This document shows positions 52,932-64,000 of a stretch of 64,000 nucleotides of DNA, piece by piece. Made by a program: the position numbers and the translations under genes. The notes beneath the pieces were generated by a model, which saw only the letters and a list, made by a program, of their open reading frames with translations, was not told where the DNA came from and searched no databases. Position 1 is the first letter of the stretch. Every line of letters begins with the position of its first letter. The stretch is from Aspidapion aeneum (Eukaryota > Arthropoda > Insecta > Coleoptera > Brentidae). The stretch spans positions 107,437,314 to 107,501,313 of the forward strand of contig OY755042.1 in NCBI GenBank assembly GCA_963576565.1. The letters run 5' to 3'.

Positions 52932-54748
52932 GCTCGGAGCCTAACGGAAATATTTAGGGGCTTGTCTGCATTTTCGCGTACCGTGACGAAATTTGGCACA
53001 GAGGTAGCAGACACCTAGAGATACCATTTTAGAAATGGTGCTTCGATATAACCCAGTGCAGGGCCAAGATACAGGGACGTACTTGAGATGGGAGAGAAAA
53101 CATTGATAAATTAAATATAAAACTAGTTTCGCGTACAATTTTGGTTTTTTAACCTTACGGCTATGTAGCCTATAAATTCAAGAAAATCTATAAATTAAAG
53201 GTTGGAAATAAGATTTTTTTTTTGAGAGGGAGAGGGAGCAAAAGGTAGGAGGATAAATTGTTAAAATCTTATTTCGTCTAAAGTGGTCGTGTGGGGTATC
53301 GATTTCTAGGTAATTTAGTATTCCAAACCAAAATAAATATTAATTGAGTCAATACGTCAAACTGTTCACATGATATGTCTAAAACTTTTTTTTTTTTTTT
53401 GTCAAACACACTGTGTTTTTTTTTATTACAATCTAGTCAGTAAGACTAATTAGCAATTTTGTTTTAACTTAATTTACTAGAAAAGTCAGATTTAAACTTA
53501 GGGTTCACTCAACAGTTCTCCCCGCTTTGTTTAGTCTGTAACTCACAATTGTGTTGTGTTTATAGCATTATTTTGTTTTATGTGTAATTCACTTAGTTTA
53601 CTAGCTCAAACGGCTTCACTCTTTTTAGTCGTCGAACTAGCATAGTATTGTCTAGAAGCTGAATTGCTTCCACATTCACATGCCGATGGAGTCTATCTTC
53701 ATGGCTTTTTGCGTACTTTTTTATAGTCTCTGCTACAGTTTCGATTTTTTGTGTTCGGTCGGTTGTCTAAAACTGACACCTTAATCTGTTTTTATGCCAA
53801 AGATTATTAAAACACCTGACCAAGCCTAACTTATAAAATTTGATAACTTAAGTAAAAGTGGAATCAAATTTCTAGAATTTTTAATTTTTAACATAATCTG
53901 CCAATTTTTGGGTTCTAAAGCAAACACTTTTATTAAAATTACATAATTGCATCCTGTTTGAGATTGGTTGCCAGAAGTTATTTTTTATAAAAATTAAAAT
54001 TACTGTGTTTCATCAATAACTTTTTACTTAAAAGGAAAAAGTTATAAGACAACTTTTATTTATATATAAAATTTTTTATCGATTGCTAGTATCTACTGTA
54101 TACTATGTGTATATTTTAAAAATTATTCGTCGTAGTCGTCATAAAAAAACCACTTAAAATGATCATAAAAGTTTTTTTTATTTTTAAAAACACAAATTTT
54201 TATTTTCTTTTCGTAAATTATAAATAAAAGCAAAGTATCTTTTATTTGATTTATATTATTTGATAATATTGTTATAAGAAATCCACATACATAATTTAGA
54301 ATTATTCATTAAAACCCCCTGTACTCCGACCCTTTATATGTCACACCCGTCCAAGAATTTTCATTTTAAGGAGAAACAATTTGTTTATGTCCACATTAAA
54401 TTTTAACACTTTATCTTGCATAACTAAGTTCCTGGATTTTTTTTTTGTACTCAACACCCAAAACATAAATTTCTCAAAAAAAAAAAATATTTCTTATTTC
54501 TTGGAAAAAAATAAAGCAATATAATTTTCTTATCGCTTAAAATAAAAGTGTGTATGTCCTTAAATTTAATACAGCATTTTAATAAGATAGATTCAATTAA
54601 AAATAAAACACCCTGTATCTTTGCTCTGCACTGGGTTCGGGATAAGGACCACTTTGTAAAATAATACTATGGTGTTGTACTCTAATCGTGCCAAGTTTCA
54701 TTACGGTACGCAAAAATGCAAAGTGCCTTAGACTCCGAACTATATGTT
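52932..54748. mobile_element. 1.8-kb TIR element, non-coding
   Basis: The left arm (AGCTCGGAGCCTAACGG, TTTTCGCGTACCGTGACGAA, AACCCAGTGCAGGGCCAAGA) is mirrored at 54590-54748 (TTGCTCTGCACTGGGTTCGG, TTCATTACGGTACGCAAAAA, CCTTAGACTCCGAACT). TIRs are about 150-190 bp. No transposase frame is seen inside. Confidence 0.7.
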
Positions 54749-54749
54749 A

Positions 54750-55410
54750 TATTTATATGTATAAATATCTAAAAGAAATCGCTGAATATCCAGAATAAGG
54801 AGAAATTATTCAATTACACTTTCTTGCTTGGAAGAAATTATACCCACCCTTGTCCAAACTGCTACTTTTGCAGAACTTATTGAACTTCTTAGTAAACACA
54901 AGCATCAGGATTTTTTTACAGTATTAGAGCAGGGAACAACGAAAAGAAATACAAAAATAATTTTGTATTAATTAAGACAATTATTAAAACTTTTAAAAAG
55001 TTAAGGACTTTTCTTATTTAGCCACAAAAAAGAAACTAAAAAGAGTCGAAAAACTCATTATAAGTTAAATAGAATGCCCATTAGGAAGAAAACTAAAATA
55101 TATTGTTAGTAGTGTCCTCCATAGTCACGAAAATTAAATTTATGTGTGTAATCAGCAATGAAGTAACGTTAAAAAGCAATTAAACTAATGACATTTCTTG
55201 GTGCAAATTTCCGTTGCAGTTTGTTGCACATAAGGACAAACTCATCATTGCGAGCATTTTGAATATGCAATAGTTACAACAAACAAAATTGATATACATT
55301 CAGGGTAATAGTTGAGAGGCTTATCATTAAAAAGCGTGTCCCGTGGGATAGTTGTGGAAGATTTTTTAAAACTGCCTTAAATTGATGGACAAGTAATATC
55401 TCCATGCAAT
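54750..55410. other. Stretch with no recognised gene
   Basis: AT-rich; no supported coding sequence or repeat ends. Confidence 0.4.
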
Positions 55411-55414
55411 GAGT

Positions 55415-55990
55415 AGGTATGTATACTTGGGTGTCACATTTGATAAGACAGGAACAGACTGTAAAGAACTGGAAAAAATAATAGTAAAAGCAAAAAGGTT
55501 ATTGGATGTCTTAACAGTATTTTATGGAGCAGAGAGATAAAAAAGAATGTAAAATTTAACATACATGAAACAATGGTGAAAAGCACGCTGTTGTATGGAA
55601 TAGACACTTGTCGCGTAACAGAAAAATACAAAACAAAAATGGAAAGTGTCGAAATGGATGCAATAAGAAGATCAATGAGAATATCTAGAACAGATCACAT
55701 AAGAAATTAGATCATAAAAGAAAGAATGGGAATCGAAGGAAGCATAACGGATGACATCACTAAAAGACAACGGATATGGTACGGCCATGTTCAACGGATG
55801 AACGACGAAAGATTATCAAAGCAGGTCCTAGAATGGCAACCAATAGGGCGCAGAAAAAGAGGGCGTCCTAAACTAGAATGGCAACAGTCCATCCAAAGAT
55901 CAATGAGTCAAAAAAATCGGACAGAAGATGATTGTCAGGATCGAAGGAGGTGGAGAATAGGCGTCGGACAACGTAGAAAAACGTTCTAAA
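55415..55990 (+). pseudogene. RTE-like retrotransposon C-terminal fragment
   Basis: YLGVTFDKTGTDCKELEK, a broken linker, LLYGIDTCRVTEKYK-like pieces, then an open stretch KERMGIEGSITDDITKRQRI, WYGHVQRMNDERLSKQVLEW, and IGVGQRRKTF with a stop at 55987-55989. It is very close to 47430-48083 on the other strand, and 5'-truncated. Confidence 0.8.
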
Positions 55991-55994
55991 CCGA

Positions 55995-57150
55995 CTAAAT
56001 AAAAAAAATAGCAGAAACTAGTATACTTGTTGCTGGTAATAGATCACACAATTGTAGGTCACCGGGTGTTTGCCACCAATTTGAGTGGGAGGGCCTTCAA
56101 TTTTTTTTAAATATGTAGAAAAATAGTAACTAGTAAAGTAAAGGAAGTTTTGGCTAGGTATCACTTAATTTTAAGTTGCCATGTATTTGCCTCAAATTTG
56201 AGCAAGAGCGCCTGTGTGACGTCATAAATCCAAGATTACGATTTTTTCCATGTATTTTCACAAACTTTTGCTTGAAACTTTTGCCACATTAACTTTAAAA
56301 ACAAAATTGAAGACCTTGGGAACATAGATAGGTGAACGGCAATTTAATTGTCAACAAAGTTTCATATCTCAAGAACTAAAAAGGATATTGTTATTTTTGT
56401 AAATATTCAAAATTATAAAAATTGTAGATTGAGCAAGAAAGTTTTAGTGTGTAGTATAGCAAGATTCCCAGTCAAATTAGGGCCTCATAAAAGCAAGTGT
56501 GCCTCAGGGTAGTGTACTGGGCTCTTATATAAATATATTATTCACTTACGATATCCCAAAACCAGAAAATTGTTACCTAGTAACATTAACTGGCAGACTG
56601 GTTTATCATTATCGAGAGTAGAAAAATATAATGAAGAATATTTAGAAAGCACAGACTCAAACTTACAAATTTACCCATAAATAGCGATAACAATTAAGAA
56701 ACAAAAATAATTTAACAATTTATAAGTTATACGCAACTTGGAATACTTGGATTTGTGTTAATCCTTTAATAACAGCTTTAAGCTCATACCTACGAATGTT
56801 TGGTTTTGATAATACTTGGGTACATTTAGCTGTCAAAGTCGCCAATAAAAAAACGCAGTATTTATTAAATAAATAATAACTTGTTGCCAAAGACATTCGC
56901 CTTTCTCCAATGAGCACCAAGATCAAATTGAAGCAGAAATAATTATAGCCGAAGAACGTTTTAGGTGCAAGCATAATATTTATAGCATCTAGCATGCTGA
57001 TAGTATTATATTATTACAAGATTAGGCAACGAAATTAATACCAATATTACTAATTACCACATAGTATGTGCATAGCTTTATTTTATGTTTTATAGTGACA
57101 AAACATTTTTGTTAAATTTTATCCCAACAATCATATCGTACCACCATACC
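55995..57150. other. Stretch with no recognised gene
   Basis: A 92-codon minus-strand frame (56995-56720) has hydrophobic stretches but no family signature, partner exons or convincing composition. I do not call it. Confidence 0.4.
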
Positions 57151-57534
57151 TGGAGTCTTTTATACAGGGTGGCCAGTTTAAATTGAGTGCTTCCTCTGGC
57201 GTGTTAACTTTTAATTAACGAAAAAACACAAAAACATCAACTGAGTTTTTTCAGTGGCCTTCGTCCTGAGGCAAAAAAACTTTTGGTTGTGCCCCCGAAA
57301 ACATACAACTTGTGTATTTTAGAGGAAATGACCCCACTTGTGGTACATTGTTCGAAATAAGGTCACTAAATTACGAAGACCCTAATCTAGTGACCTTACT
57401 TCGAAAGCCTATAAAAAGAGAGAAACAACTGTATATTTTCTTTGACATGCTCAAATGAAAATGTCAAAAATTGTTTTTCTTTCACATGCCATACTTGGCG
57501 ATACCTCGTTCGAAAGCTTATGAAAAAAAGAAAA

Positions 57535-57910
57535 TTTTTTTTTATGAGTTAACGCCAAATATGTGTTATTTGAATGTATATTGACATATCGTCGTGATGT
57601 CTGTCTGTGTGTGTGTATATATTATTTACGTCCGAATGAACCGAACCGAACCGATTTTCATAAAATTTTCATGTAAAATAGTGTTCGACACTCTTACGAG
57701 CTGATTAGATTTTGGTCAAAATTAAAATTTTAAAAATGCTTTTTAACGGAGCATCGTATCAATACACTGTTTTCGGAATGTAGTAGACTATATTTTGCTC
57801 AATAATCCGTGTTATAACCAAAAACTTTGTAGGAGCTTTAGTTTCTGAGATATTTACATATTCAAGGCTAATATAATATCATGGCTTCACTTGAAATGTG
57901 ATAATAGGCT
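57535..57910 (+). repeat. Copy of the CTAGCCCGCGCAGC dispersed repeat (5' part missing)
   Basis: GAGTTAACGCCAAATATGTG, ATGTCTGTCTGTGTGTG, ACCGAACCGATTTTCATAAA and GGAGCATCGTATCAATACAC place it in the family of 32945-33420. Confidence 0.65.
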
Positions 57911-57954
57911 ATTTATTTATTTTTAAATTAAATTTTTATACGACTGTCTTGTAA

Positions 57955-58370
57955 AAGGGGGTTTTGCGCACGGAGAACACGATCTGAAAATGGCACTTTG
58001 CGCACGCTGTGTGCAAAACGTTTTGCACACGCTTATGTCATTTTTGCGCACGCCTATGTCATTTCTGCATACGGGTCTTCCGTGATTGTGATTTTTGTTG
58101 TTGTCACCCATCAATATAAGTTGGCTTAGTTCCGTAGCAACCGTCACTGCTCGTATGTTTTGTTGATTAGATACGTCAAAAAATTGTTGAATTTTTAAAG
58201 TTTTGTTGTAAAAATGTCGGAAATAAAAACAAGTTAAATTAAAATTTGATTTTTCTTTCTTTATTAGCCGTATAAAAAATATTGTAAAAAACTCGTTTGA
58301 AAACCTCTTTGCACACTCCCTCGACTTGTACAAACTGTCTCGATCGTGTGCAAAGAGTCGTTTTCAAACC
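57955..58370. repeat. GCGCACG palindrome cluster
   Basis: 58009-58030 is a perfect 22-bp palindrome (GTGTGCAAAACG and its inverse). TTGCGCACGC, TTTGCACACGC and GTGTGCAAAGAG half-sites surround it out to 58370. The style resembles the sites around the recombinase element, with a different core. Confidence 0.55.
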
Positions 58371-58799
58371 TTGTTGTTTAAATAACTATTAAATGTCAAC
58401 ATTTTTATTTTTATTTTTGGTTTATTTGGAAAGGATTATTTCGTTTGTTTTATTTGTTTGTTAGTTAGTTAGTATGAAAAAAATATTTTATGCTTTTTTT
58501 ATAAGCTTTTGAATCAGGTACCAACAACTGGGTTCCCACCAAATTTTATTTGTATTATCATGAAATTCCGTGAAAAACTCATTTGTTATGCTTTTGTTTT
58601 TATCCAAAATAACAAATATTAACCCGCTAGTAAGGGGCAGCGTTCCATTTAGCACCCTCTATTTTTGTTTTAACAGCTAACGGTTACAAAATATAAAATT
58701 TATTACATACCAGCGATTTTTGATTAAAATTATTTAGTCCACAGAACACCAGTCTGTTTTTGAAATAATGAGTAATAGGCTGAATTTTTATTTTATTTT

Positions 58800-60015
58800 G
58801 CCAAGACGACCAACTTTCTCCTCTCCGAAAATTCTTGGAAGTGATTTCTAACAGAGTGCGCGGGCGCAGAAATATTTTCAGCTTCGGTTTGACTAAACCA
58901 TGCATGCGATTTTGGGGACAATCTTGGCACAAAAAAAAAATCCCGGTTACTCATTCTTTTCGGTAACTTTTCTCATCTTATAAGTAACAAAATGAAAAAA
59001 AAATACAGTTAAGAATTGGTGACCCCAGTTTTTTTTTGTGGCTTAAAAAATGTATTTGAAAGTGAATGGCAACGTTGTTTCCAAAATCGCAATCTTGGTT
59101 TATACCGCTGCATTCCGAAGCTCGAAAGATTTCTGCGAAAAAAGTTGACAGTCTCGGCAAAATGAAGTTATACACAAAAATTCGGCCTTATCACTTCAAA
59201 AATAGACGACCAACTTTCTCCTCTCCGAAAATTCTTGGAAGTGATTTCTAACAGAGTGCGCGGGCGCAGAATTCGGTTTGACTAAACCATGCATGCGATT
59301 TTTGGGACAATCTTGGCACAAAAAAAAATTCCCGGTTACTCATTCTTTTCGGTAACTTTTCCTATCTTATAAATAACAAAATAAAAAAAAAATACAGTTC
59401 AGAATTGGTGACAACAATTTTTTTTCTATGGCTTAAAAAATGTATTTAAAAGTGAATGGGAACGTTGTTTCCAAAATCGCAATCTTGGTTTAGTCAATCC
59501 AAAGCTCGAAAAATTTCTGCGCCCACACGGTAAAAAAAATTGTCTTAGATTAAATCAAATTGCTTTGAAGTAAAATAATTTGTGCTTTCCTATTTACCAA
59601 GAGAATATTTTCTTGATATAGCACAAAAAATGTCTTGCCTATTTATTTTAATGTGAAAGAAAAAAAAATTATTAAAAATTGGAACTGAATTAATCTAAGG
59701 CACAGTTTCTCTGGAAGAAAAATATTATTTATATGAAGACAATTTGCTTTGTTACAATACGGACTATACTGAAACAAAACAATTAAAGAAGAAAAATAAA
59801 GTCTTATTTCAAGATTAACCGCTGCGCTGCGTTGAACTAAAAAGAAATATTTTAATTTAAAACAATTTATTCAAGAAAAGAACGTGTTTTCAATGTAGAC
59901 AAATTTTTTTACCGTGCACGCACTCTGTTAGGACTTATAAGTATTTTGGCAGAGGAAAAAATTGACAGTCTCGGCAAAATGAAGTTATACACAAAAATTC
60001 GGCCTTATCACTTCA
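58800..60015. repeat. 400-bp tandem duplication, second unit interrupted by a MITE
   Basis: GACGACCAACTTTCTCCTCT recurs at about 58806 and 59206, and the intervening 400 bp are repeated closely. Unit 2 is split by the MITE 59526-59916 and resumes at CACTCTGTTAGG. ACAGTCTCGGCAAAATGAAG ends both units. Confidence 0.8.
59526..59916. mobile_element. Second copy of the CACGGTAAAAA MITE
   Basis: It is the reverse complement of 16132-16482, with the same ends, bounded by CA on each side rather than TA. Diverged by small indels. Confidence 0.8.
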
Positions 60016-60329
60016 AAATAGACTGTGGACCAATTGTTTTCAGTAGATTTAGCAATAAATTTATTGCAAATTTCAAAATAAGACTTTGCCACTGTAAATT
60101 TTACTTGGAATGTTAGCTTTTGTTCTGGATGGCTTATTGGTAATGAATTTTTAATGATAATAAATAAACACATACATTACCTTTATTTTTTTAAAAAAAC
60201 ATATTTTTTTAATTGCACTGCATAAACATGAAATTATGGATTCTATAATTAAAATTGACAAAAAAATTATACCAATTAATTTTTTTGTGACATCTTAAAA
60301 CGTGCATTAAAAAAAACATACTATTTTTT

Positions 60330-62030
60330 ACCTTCCTAGCCCGCGTAGCAATGGCTAGAGAAGGTCGACCAAAAAATTTTTTTTCAGGTAATGCCAAAAA
60401 TTTGTTATTTGGATGTATTTTGACCTATCCTCAGTGTTGCCAACCCTACGGATTTATCTGTAGATCTACGGATTTTGGATTTCGATTTTGGATCCAAATC
60501 TACAGATTTTTGGCAATTTTACTAAAAACCGATAAACATCGAAACACAACGGCGGCCGGGCCTCATTCCTCCTTATCAGTCCTCATTATCTTTACTTTCT
60601 TTCCTACATTTTAATCATTTTGTAAAAAGGTTTTGCTTGGATCAGTGACCTTATTTTTCTAGACATCTAGCGGACGGTCGTTGCAACATTATTTAGAACG
60701 AATTGTATTACTTCGCGCGTTGTTTGGTGGGGAGTCAAACAACGCTTCGCGCCACGAAAGTTAAACTTTTTGCTACAATTGGAAAATTGGTAAAGATGAA
60801 TGCCACAAACCTTTACCAACGAAAAGAGAATATTGCCCCCCCATCATCGCCGTCATCATCAGATGATGATTAGGCATGATTCAATAATTGAAAATGTATT
60901 TACTTATTTGATTTATTTTTAATGTTTATTTATTTTATTTAAAACAACTTTTCAGTACCTGAAGGAACAGAACAAACTGTGTTATTATGTTTTAGATGGG
61001 CACCTAACTATTTAGGTGCTATTTTAGTTACACAAAGTTTAGCATTAGGTAATTAGGTACTTAGTTTATTAGTTTCAGTTCCTAAATGAATAAAATGTGT
61101 TAATATTATGTTTTACGTTATGTATGTACTAGAAAATATTAGTGTTTGTACGTACCCTAACTAAATAAAAAAAGGTTAAAAAAGTACGTACTTTTTATTT
61201 CTTCTGATTATAACGGATGATTTGTTTAAAAAATTGGCGGCACTGTAAAAAAGTTTATTTGGATCCGTTGGAACGGAGCAGTAGGTACCGTACCGTTCTC
61301 GTGCAATTACGAACCAAAAAAGTTGTGCACTCCTGTCACTGTCAAAAAAAGAAAAAATCAAACCAATAAAACTTTTGTTTTTTTGTAAAATAAGCACCAT
61401 TTTTTGTTTTTAGTCTTCTCTGAACCTACGGATTTCTACAGATTTTTCGCATTCACGCTACGGATTTTCGCTTTTCAATAGTTAGCAACACTGCCTATCT
61501 TAGGAATTTCGTCGTGATGTCTGTCTGTGTGTGTGTGTATATATTATTTCTGTCCGTAACACGATAGCTCCTAAACCGCTGAACTGATTTTCATAAAATT
61601 TTCAGGTAAAATAGTGTTCGATACTCTTGCGAGCTGATTAGATTTTAGTAAAAATCCATTAATGCTAATGACAGTTTTGTGACAATTAATTTTTTTTTAA
61701 AATGCTAACTTCTTAACGGAGCATCGTATCGATACCCTGTTTTCGGAATATAGTAGACTGTATTTTGCTCAACAATTCGTGTTATAACCAAAAACATCAT
61801 AGGAGCTTTAGTTTCTGAGATATTTACAAAAAACTGTTTTCAAGGTTAATATATTATCATGGCTTCACTTGAAGTGTGATAATACGCTCCATTTATTACC
61901 TTACATCGTAGGAGCTTTAGTTTCTGAGATATTTACAAAAAACTGTTTTCAAGGCTAATATATTATCATGGCTTCACTTGAAGTGTGATAATACGCTTCA
62001 TTTATTACCTTTCTAGATACCTAGTAGAAC
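60330..62030 (+). repeat. Copy of the CTAGCCCGCGCAGC repeat split by a hAT element
   Basis: CCTTCCTAGCCCGCGTAGCA opens it at 60332. After the insertion 60432-61493 it resumes at ATTTCGTCGTGATGTCTGTC. Its tail is duplicated in tandem: about 109-bp units from 61799 and 61908, each with GGAGCTTTAGTTTCTGAGAT and TATCATGGCTTCACTTGAAG. Confidence 0.7.
60432..61493 (+). mobile_element. hAT deletion derivative, 8-bp TSD
   Basis: The ends are CAGTGTTGCCAAC and GTTAGCAACACTG. The flanks CCTATCCT (60424-60431) and CCTATCTT (61494-61501) match at 7 of 8. Near 60799-60873 a short open stretch (KENIAPPSSPSSSDDD then stop) looks like the C-terminal end of a hAT transposase; the rest of the gene is missing. 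Confidence 0.8.
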
Positions 62031-62039
62031 TCATTGAAG

Positions 62040-62570
62040 ATATAAACAAAATAGAGGTGCACGATATTTAGAACAAGATCCTGAAAAAGTTTCGAAAAAT
62101 AAGTACTTAATTATGTAACCTACCTAAAAAAAACCCTAATAAAAGTAAAATTTATTTTTTCTGCTACGAGACTCTGGAAAATTTGATTTTTCACACTATT
62201 TCTTGTGCAGAAAATTCAAACACAGAAATGTCACTGTTAATTTGACTAGAAATGCTACTTTCGGTTCAGGATGGCTTATTGGTAGTCAATTTTTAATGAG
62301 AATAGATAAACACACTCATTACCTTTATTTAAAAAAAAAAACATATATTTTTAATTGTATTGCATATAAACGTAAAATTATTTTTGTAACATTATATACA
62401 TGCATTTCTAGCAAAATTAAAACTAAAATATAATATTTTTGACCTTTTCCATAGACACACAAATAATTTTAAGTTTAATAAGTCGATATTTAAAACAGAA
62501 TCCTAATAATGTTTTGGAGAATAAGTAGTTTTGTAAGAACCTACCTAAAAAACCCTAATAAAAGTTTAAA
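62040..62570. repeat. Repeat sharing GGATGGCTTATTGGTA with 60090-60330
   Basis: Blocks TCAGGATGGCTTATTGGTA, TTTTTAATGA-AATAAATAAACACA and ACATTACCTTTATTT are common to both places. No coding sequence is seen. Confidence 0.5.
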
Positions 62571-62745
62571 TATATTTTTGCTGAAAACGTGCAACGCACT
62601 TTTCACATAAATTTTAGTGTGGAAAATCCGTTTTTCCGTACGGTGTGGAGAAATTCCACACATAAATGCTTGACAGAACAGTATTTGCTTGAATAAAAAT
62701 CGAATTTTTGAACTTGTTTCAAATTTCAAAATTCAATGCTATTTG

Positions 62746-62895
62746 CATCAATGGGACTTCAAAGCTCGGGTCCCCCCAAGCCTTAGATTTTTTAGACGTT
62801 TTTCACATATTTCATTATAAAAAAATTAAATAACATAAAATACGACATCATGGGGTTCTGCCCCCTCCCAAGACATATTCCTGGCTGCGCCACTG
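62746..62895. mobile_element. Short hAT MITE remnant
   Basis: The right end CCTGGCTGCGCCACTG is hAT-like and shared with the 31622 family. CTATTTG occurs on both sides (62739-62745, 62896-62902). Confidence 0.55.
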
Positions 62896-62981
62896 CTATT
62901 TGTTGCTTTTACTTGATAAGCTTTACCTTTACTGACAGTTTAACAACTTTGACATTTTCCTACATGTTATATTCGTCCAAC

Positions 62982-63592
62982 CAGGGCTATCAAAATGGAC
63001 GGGCCACGATCCTCCACTTTGTTGACGTCACATCCGGGGCTGATTTTTTTTTTATGGTCACGTTACGACACAGCTGATTGTCTTTAAAACTTTGAAGTTG
63101 GAATGACGGTTCATGGATATTTGATTTTTTATTAAATAAAGCCGTTTTTGAGATTGTTTTTACTTTATTCTGGCAGAACAATTTTTTTTAAATGTATAGT
63201 AAGCCATAATTTTTCATAGCCGCTTCATTAGCTCACACAAAAATTAAGTTTAAAGCAGAAGCGAATGTGACAATCACATATGACAAAGCCAAATACATGT
63301 CAAATATAACAGTTGGCATGTGGTACATGGCGGGTAATTTGAATTCAAAATAAGGAATGCTAAATCTTGAAGATTTTAACCTTTTAATCATGTTGCTTCC
63401 TTACAAACCTTTGGTGGAATATCGGGATGGTGTCTGAGAATATTTCACTGAAATTTTGCGGAAATCTGTAGTGCCATTTTGAAAATATCATAAAAAAACG
63501 TCTGACCTCCCATAAGACCCAATGTAAAATTCAGCCCCGGGAGAACAGCTGATTTTTTCAGGGTCGTGGCCTCTATTTTTGTGTTGGCCTTG
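62982..63592. mobile_element. 611-bp MITE, second copy, 7-bp target duplication
   Basis: It is the reverse complement of 19803-20410, with ends CAGGGCTATC and GTTGGCCTTG. GTCCAAC is duplicated exactly (62975-62981, 63593-63599). Confidence 0.85.
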
Positions 63593-63646
63593 GTCCAACT
63601 TGCTTTTATATCCAGTTAAATTTTTATTTTTATAAGTGCACACATT

Positions 63647-64000
63647 CAGTGGTCGATCCAGGAGGGGGTCAGAGAGGCCCGGCCTCCCTCTCCCAAACAT
63701 AAAACTTATCTTTTAGTTTTGTAGCGTTACTTATTTAAAGGAGGAGGCACTAAATACGTTGGTTACCGGGATGCGTCAGATGAGCTGAATTTGAGATATG
63801 TTGAAGGACAAACCTTCCTGATATTTTTGCCAAAAAAAATTAGGAGGGTCATAGGATTCGTTTTTGAGCTATACTTATTTAAATGTGCGCCACTGAAATA
63901 TGGGAAAATATGACCATTTGTAGTTTTTTTGTAATAATTTATCGCCAAATAAAAATAAAAACTGATATTAGCTTTACATTATTGGTAAAAGAGTTCTTTT
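63647..64000. mobile_element. hAT-like end running to the window edge
   Basis: CAGTGGTCGATCCAGGAGGG resembles the left end of the MITE at 16802 (shared AACATAAAACTTAT-type sequence and TTTAGTTT). No matching right end is visible; a different hAT-like end, GTGCGCCACTG, stands at 63885-63895. Confidence 0.45.

Noticed and set aside
56720..56995. 92-codon minus-strand frame with hydrophobic stretches, considered as a chemoreceptor exon
   Set aside because: No receptor signature, no phase-compatible partner exon and no convincing splice sites.
1..64000. CRISPR arrays, rRNA genes, bacterial operons
   Set aside because: Tandem repeats lack regular unique spacers, no rRNA sequence was recognised, and coding sequence is intron-split eukaryotic. 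tRNA genes were not systematically excluded.

Overview
This is AT-rich nuclear DNA from an animal, almost certainly an insect. It shows spliceosomal introns with GT-AG boundaries, an insect-type fatty-acid elongase gene, and many hAT, mariner, Harbinger-like, THAP/P-like, RTE-like and other non-LTR fragments. A beetle is my guess from this repeat mix, but nothing in the window proves it. No bacterial operon, rRNA or CRISPR is present, and I recognised no tRNA.

Host genes. (1) 235-1211, + strand: two well-bounded, phase-compatible exons of a gene I do not recognise, with a possible last exon at 1320-1378. (2) 27699 down to 9347, - strand: a complete six-exon elongase of very-long-chain fatty acids (ELOVL family). 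I rebuilt it from splice sites; it reads through as 352 residues with an intact HxxHH box. Its introns hold most of the repeats between 9.8 and 27.6 kb. Several insertions sit only tens of bases from its splice sites.

Mobile elements. The stand-out is 28188-30348. An intact 390-residue tyrosine recombinase (Crypton-like) lies between two inverted terminal regions, each of which folds as a roughly 120-bp hairpin. The two hairpins and a third copy at 17861-17982 differ by compensatory changes, so the fold itself seems conserved. Their ends read ACCTAAC...GTTAGGT, which happens to fit the RYYYAAC/GTTRRRY pattern of integron attC sites. Other elements include a THAP-domain element with P-like layout (10735-12410) carrying a nested retrotransposon with a 12-bp target duplication, hAT MITEs with clean 8-bp duplications, and a 608/611-bp MITE pair with 7-bp duplications. 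One copy of that pair has a natural empty site in the window. There is also a broken hAT transposase, a broken mariner, four RTE-like fragments, three other non-LTR fragments, and several large foldbacks.

Layout. 0-1.4 kb unknown host gene; 1.7-9.1 kb foldback repeats and a Harbinger relic; 9.3-27.7 kb ELOVL gene with repeat-filled introns; 28.2-30.9 kb recombinase element; 31-37.6 kb nested hAT-type elements; 37.6-39.5 kb RTE fragment and a foldback; 40.1-41.2 kb long palindrome; 41.3-44.6 kb tandem duplication; 44.7-46.6 kb nested hAT; 46.7-52.4 kb mariner and retrotransposon relics; 52.9-64 kb TIR elements, tandem duplications and nested MITEs with no host gene recognised.
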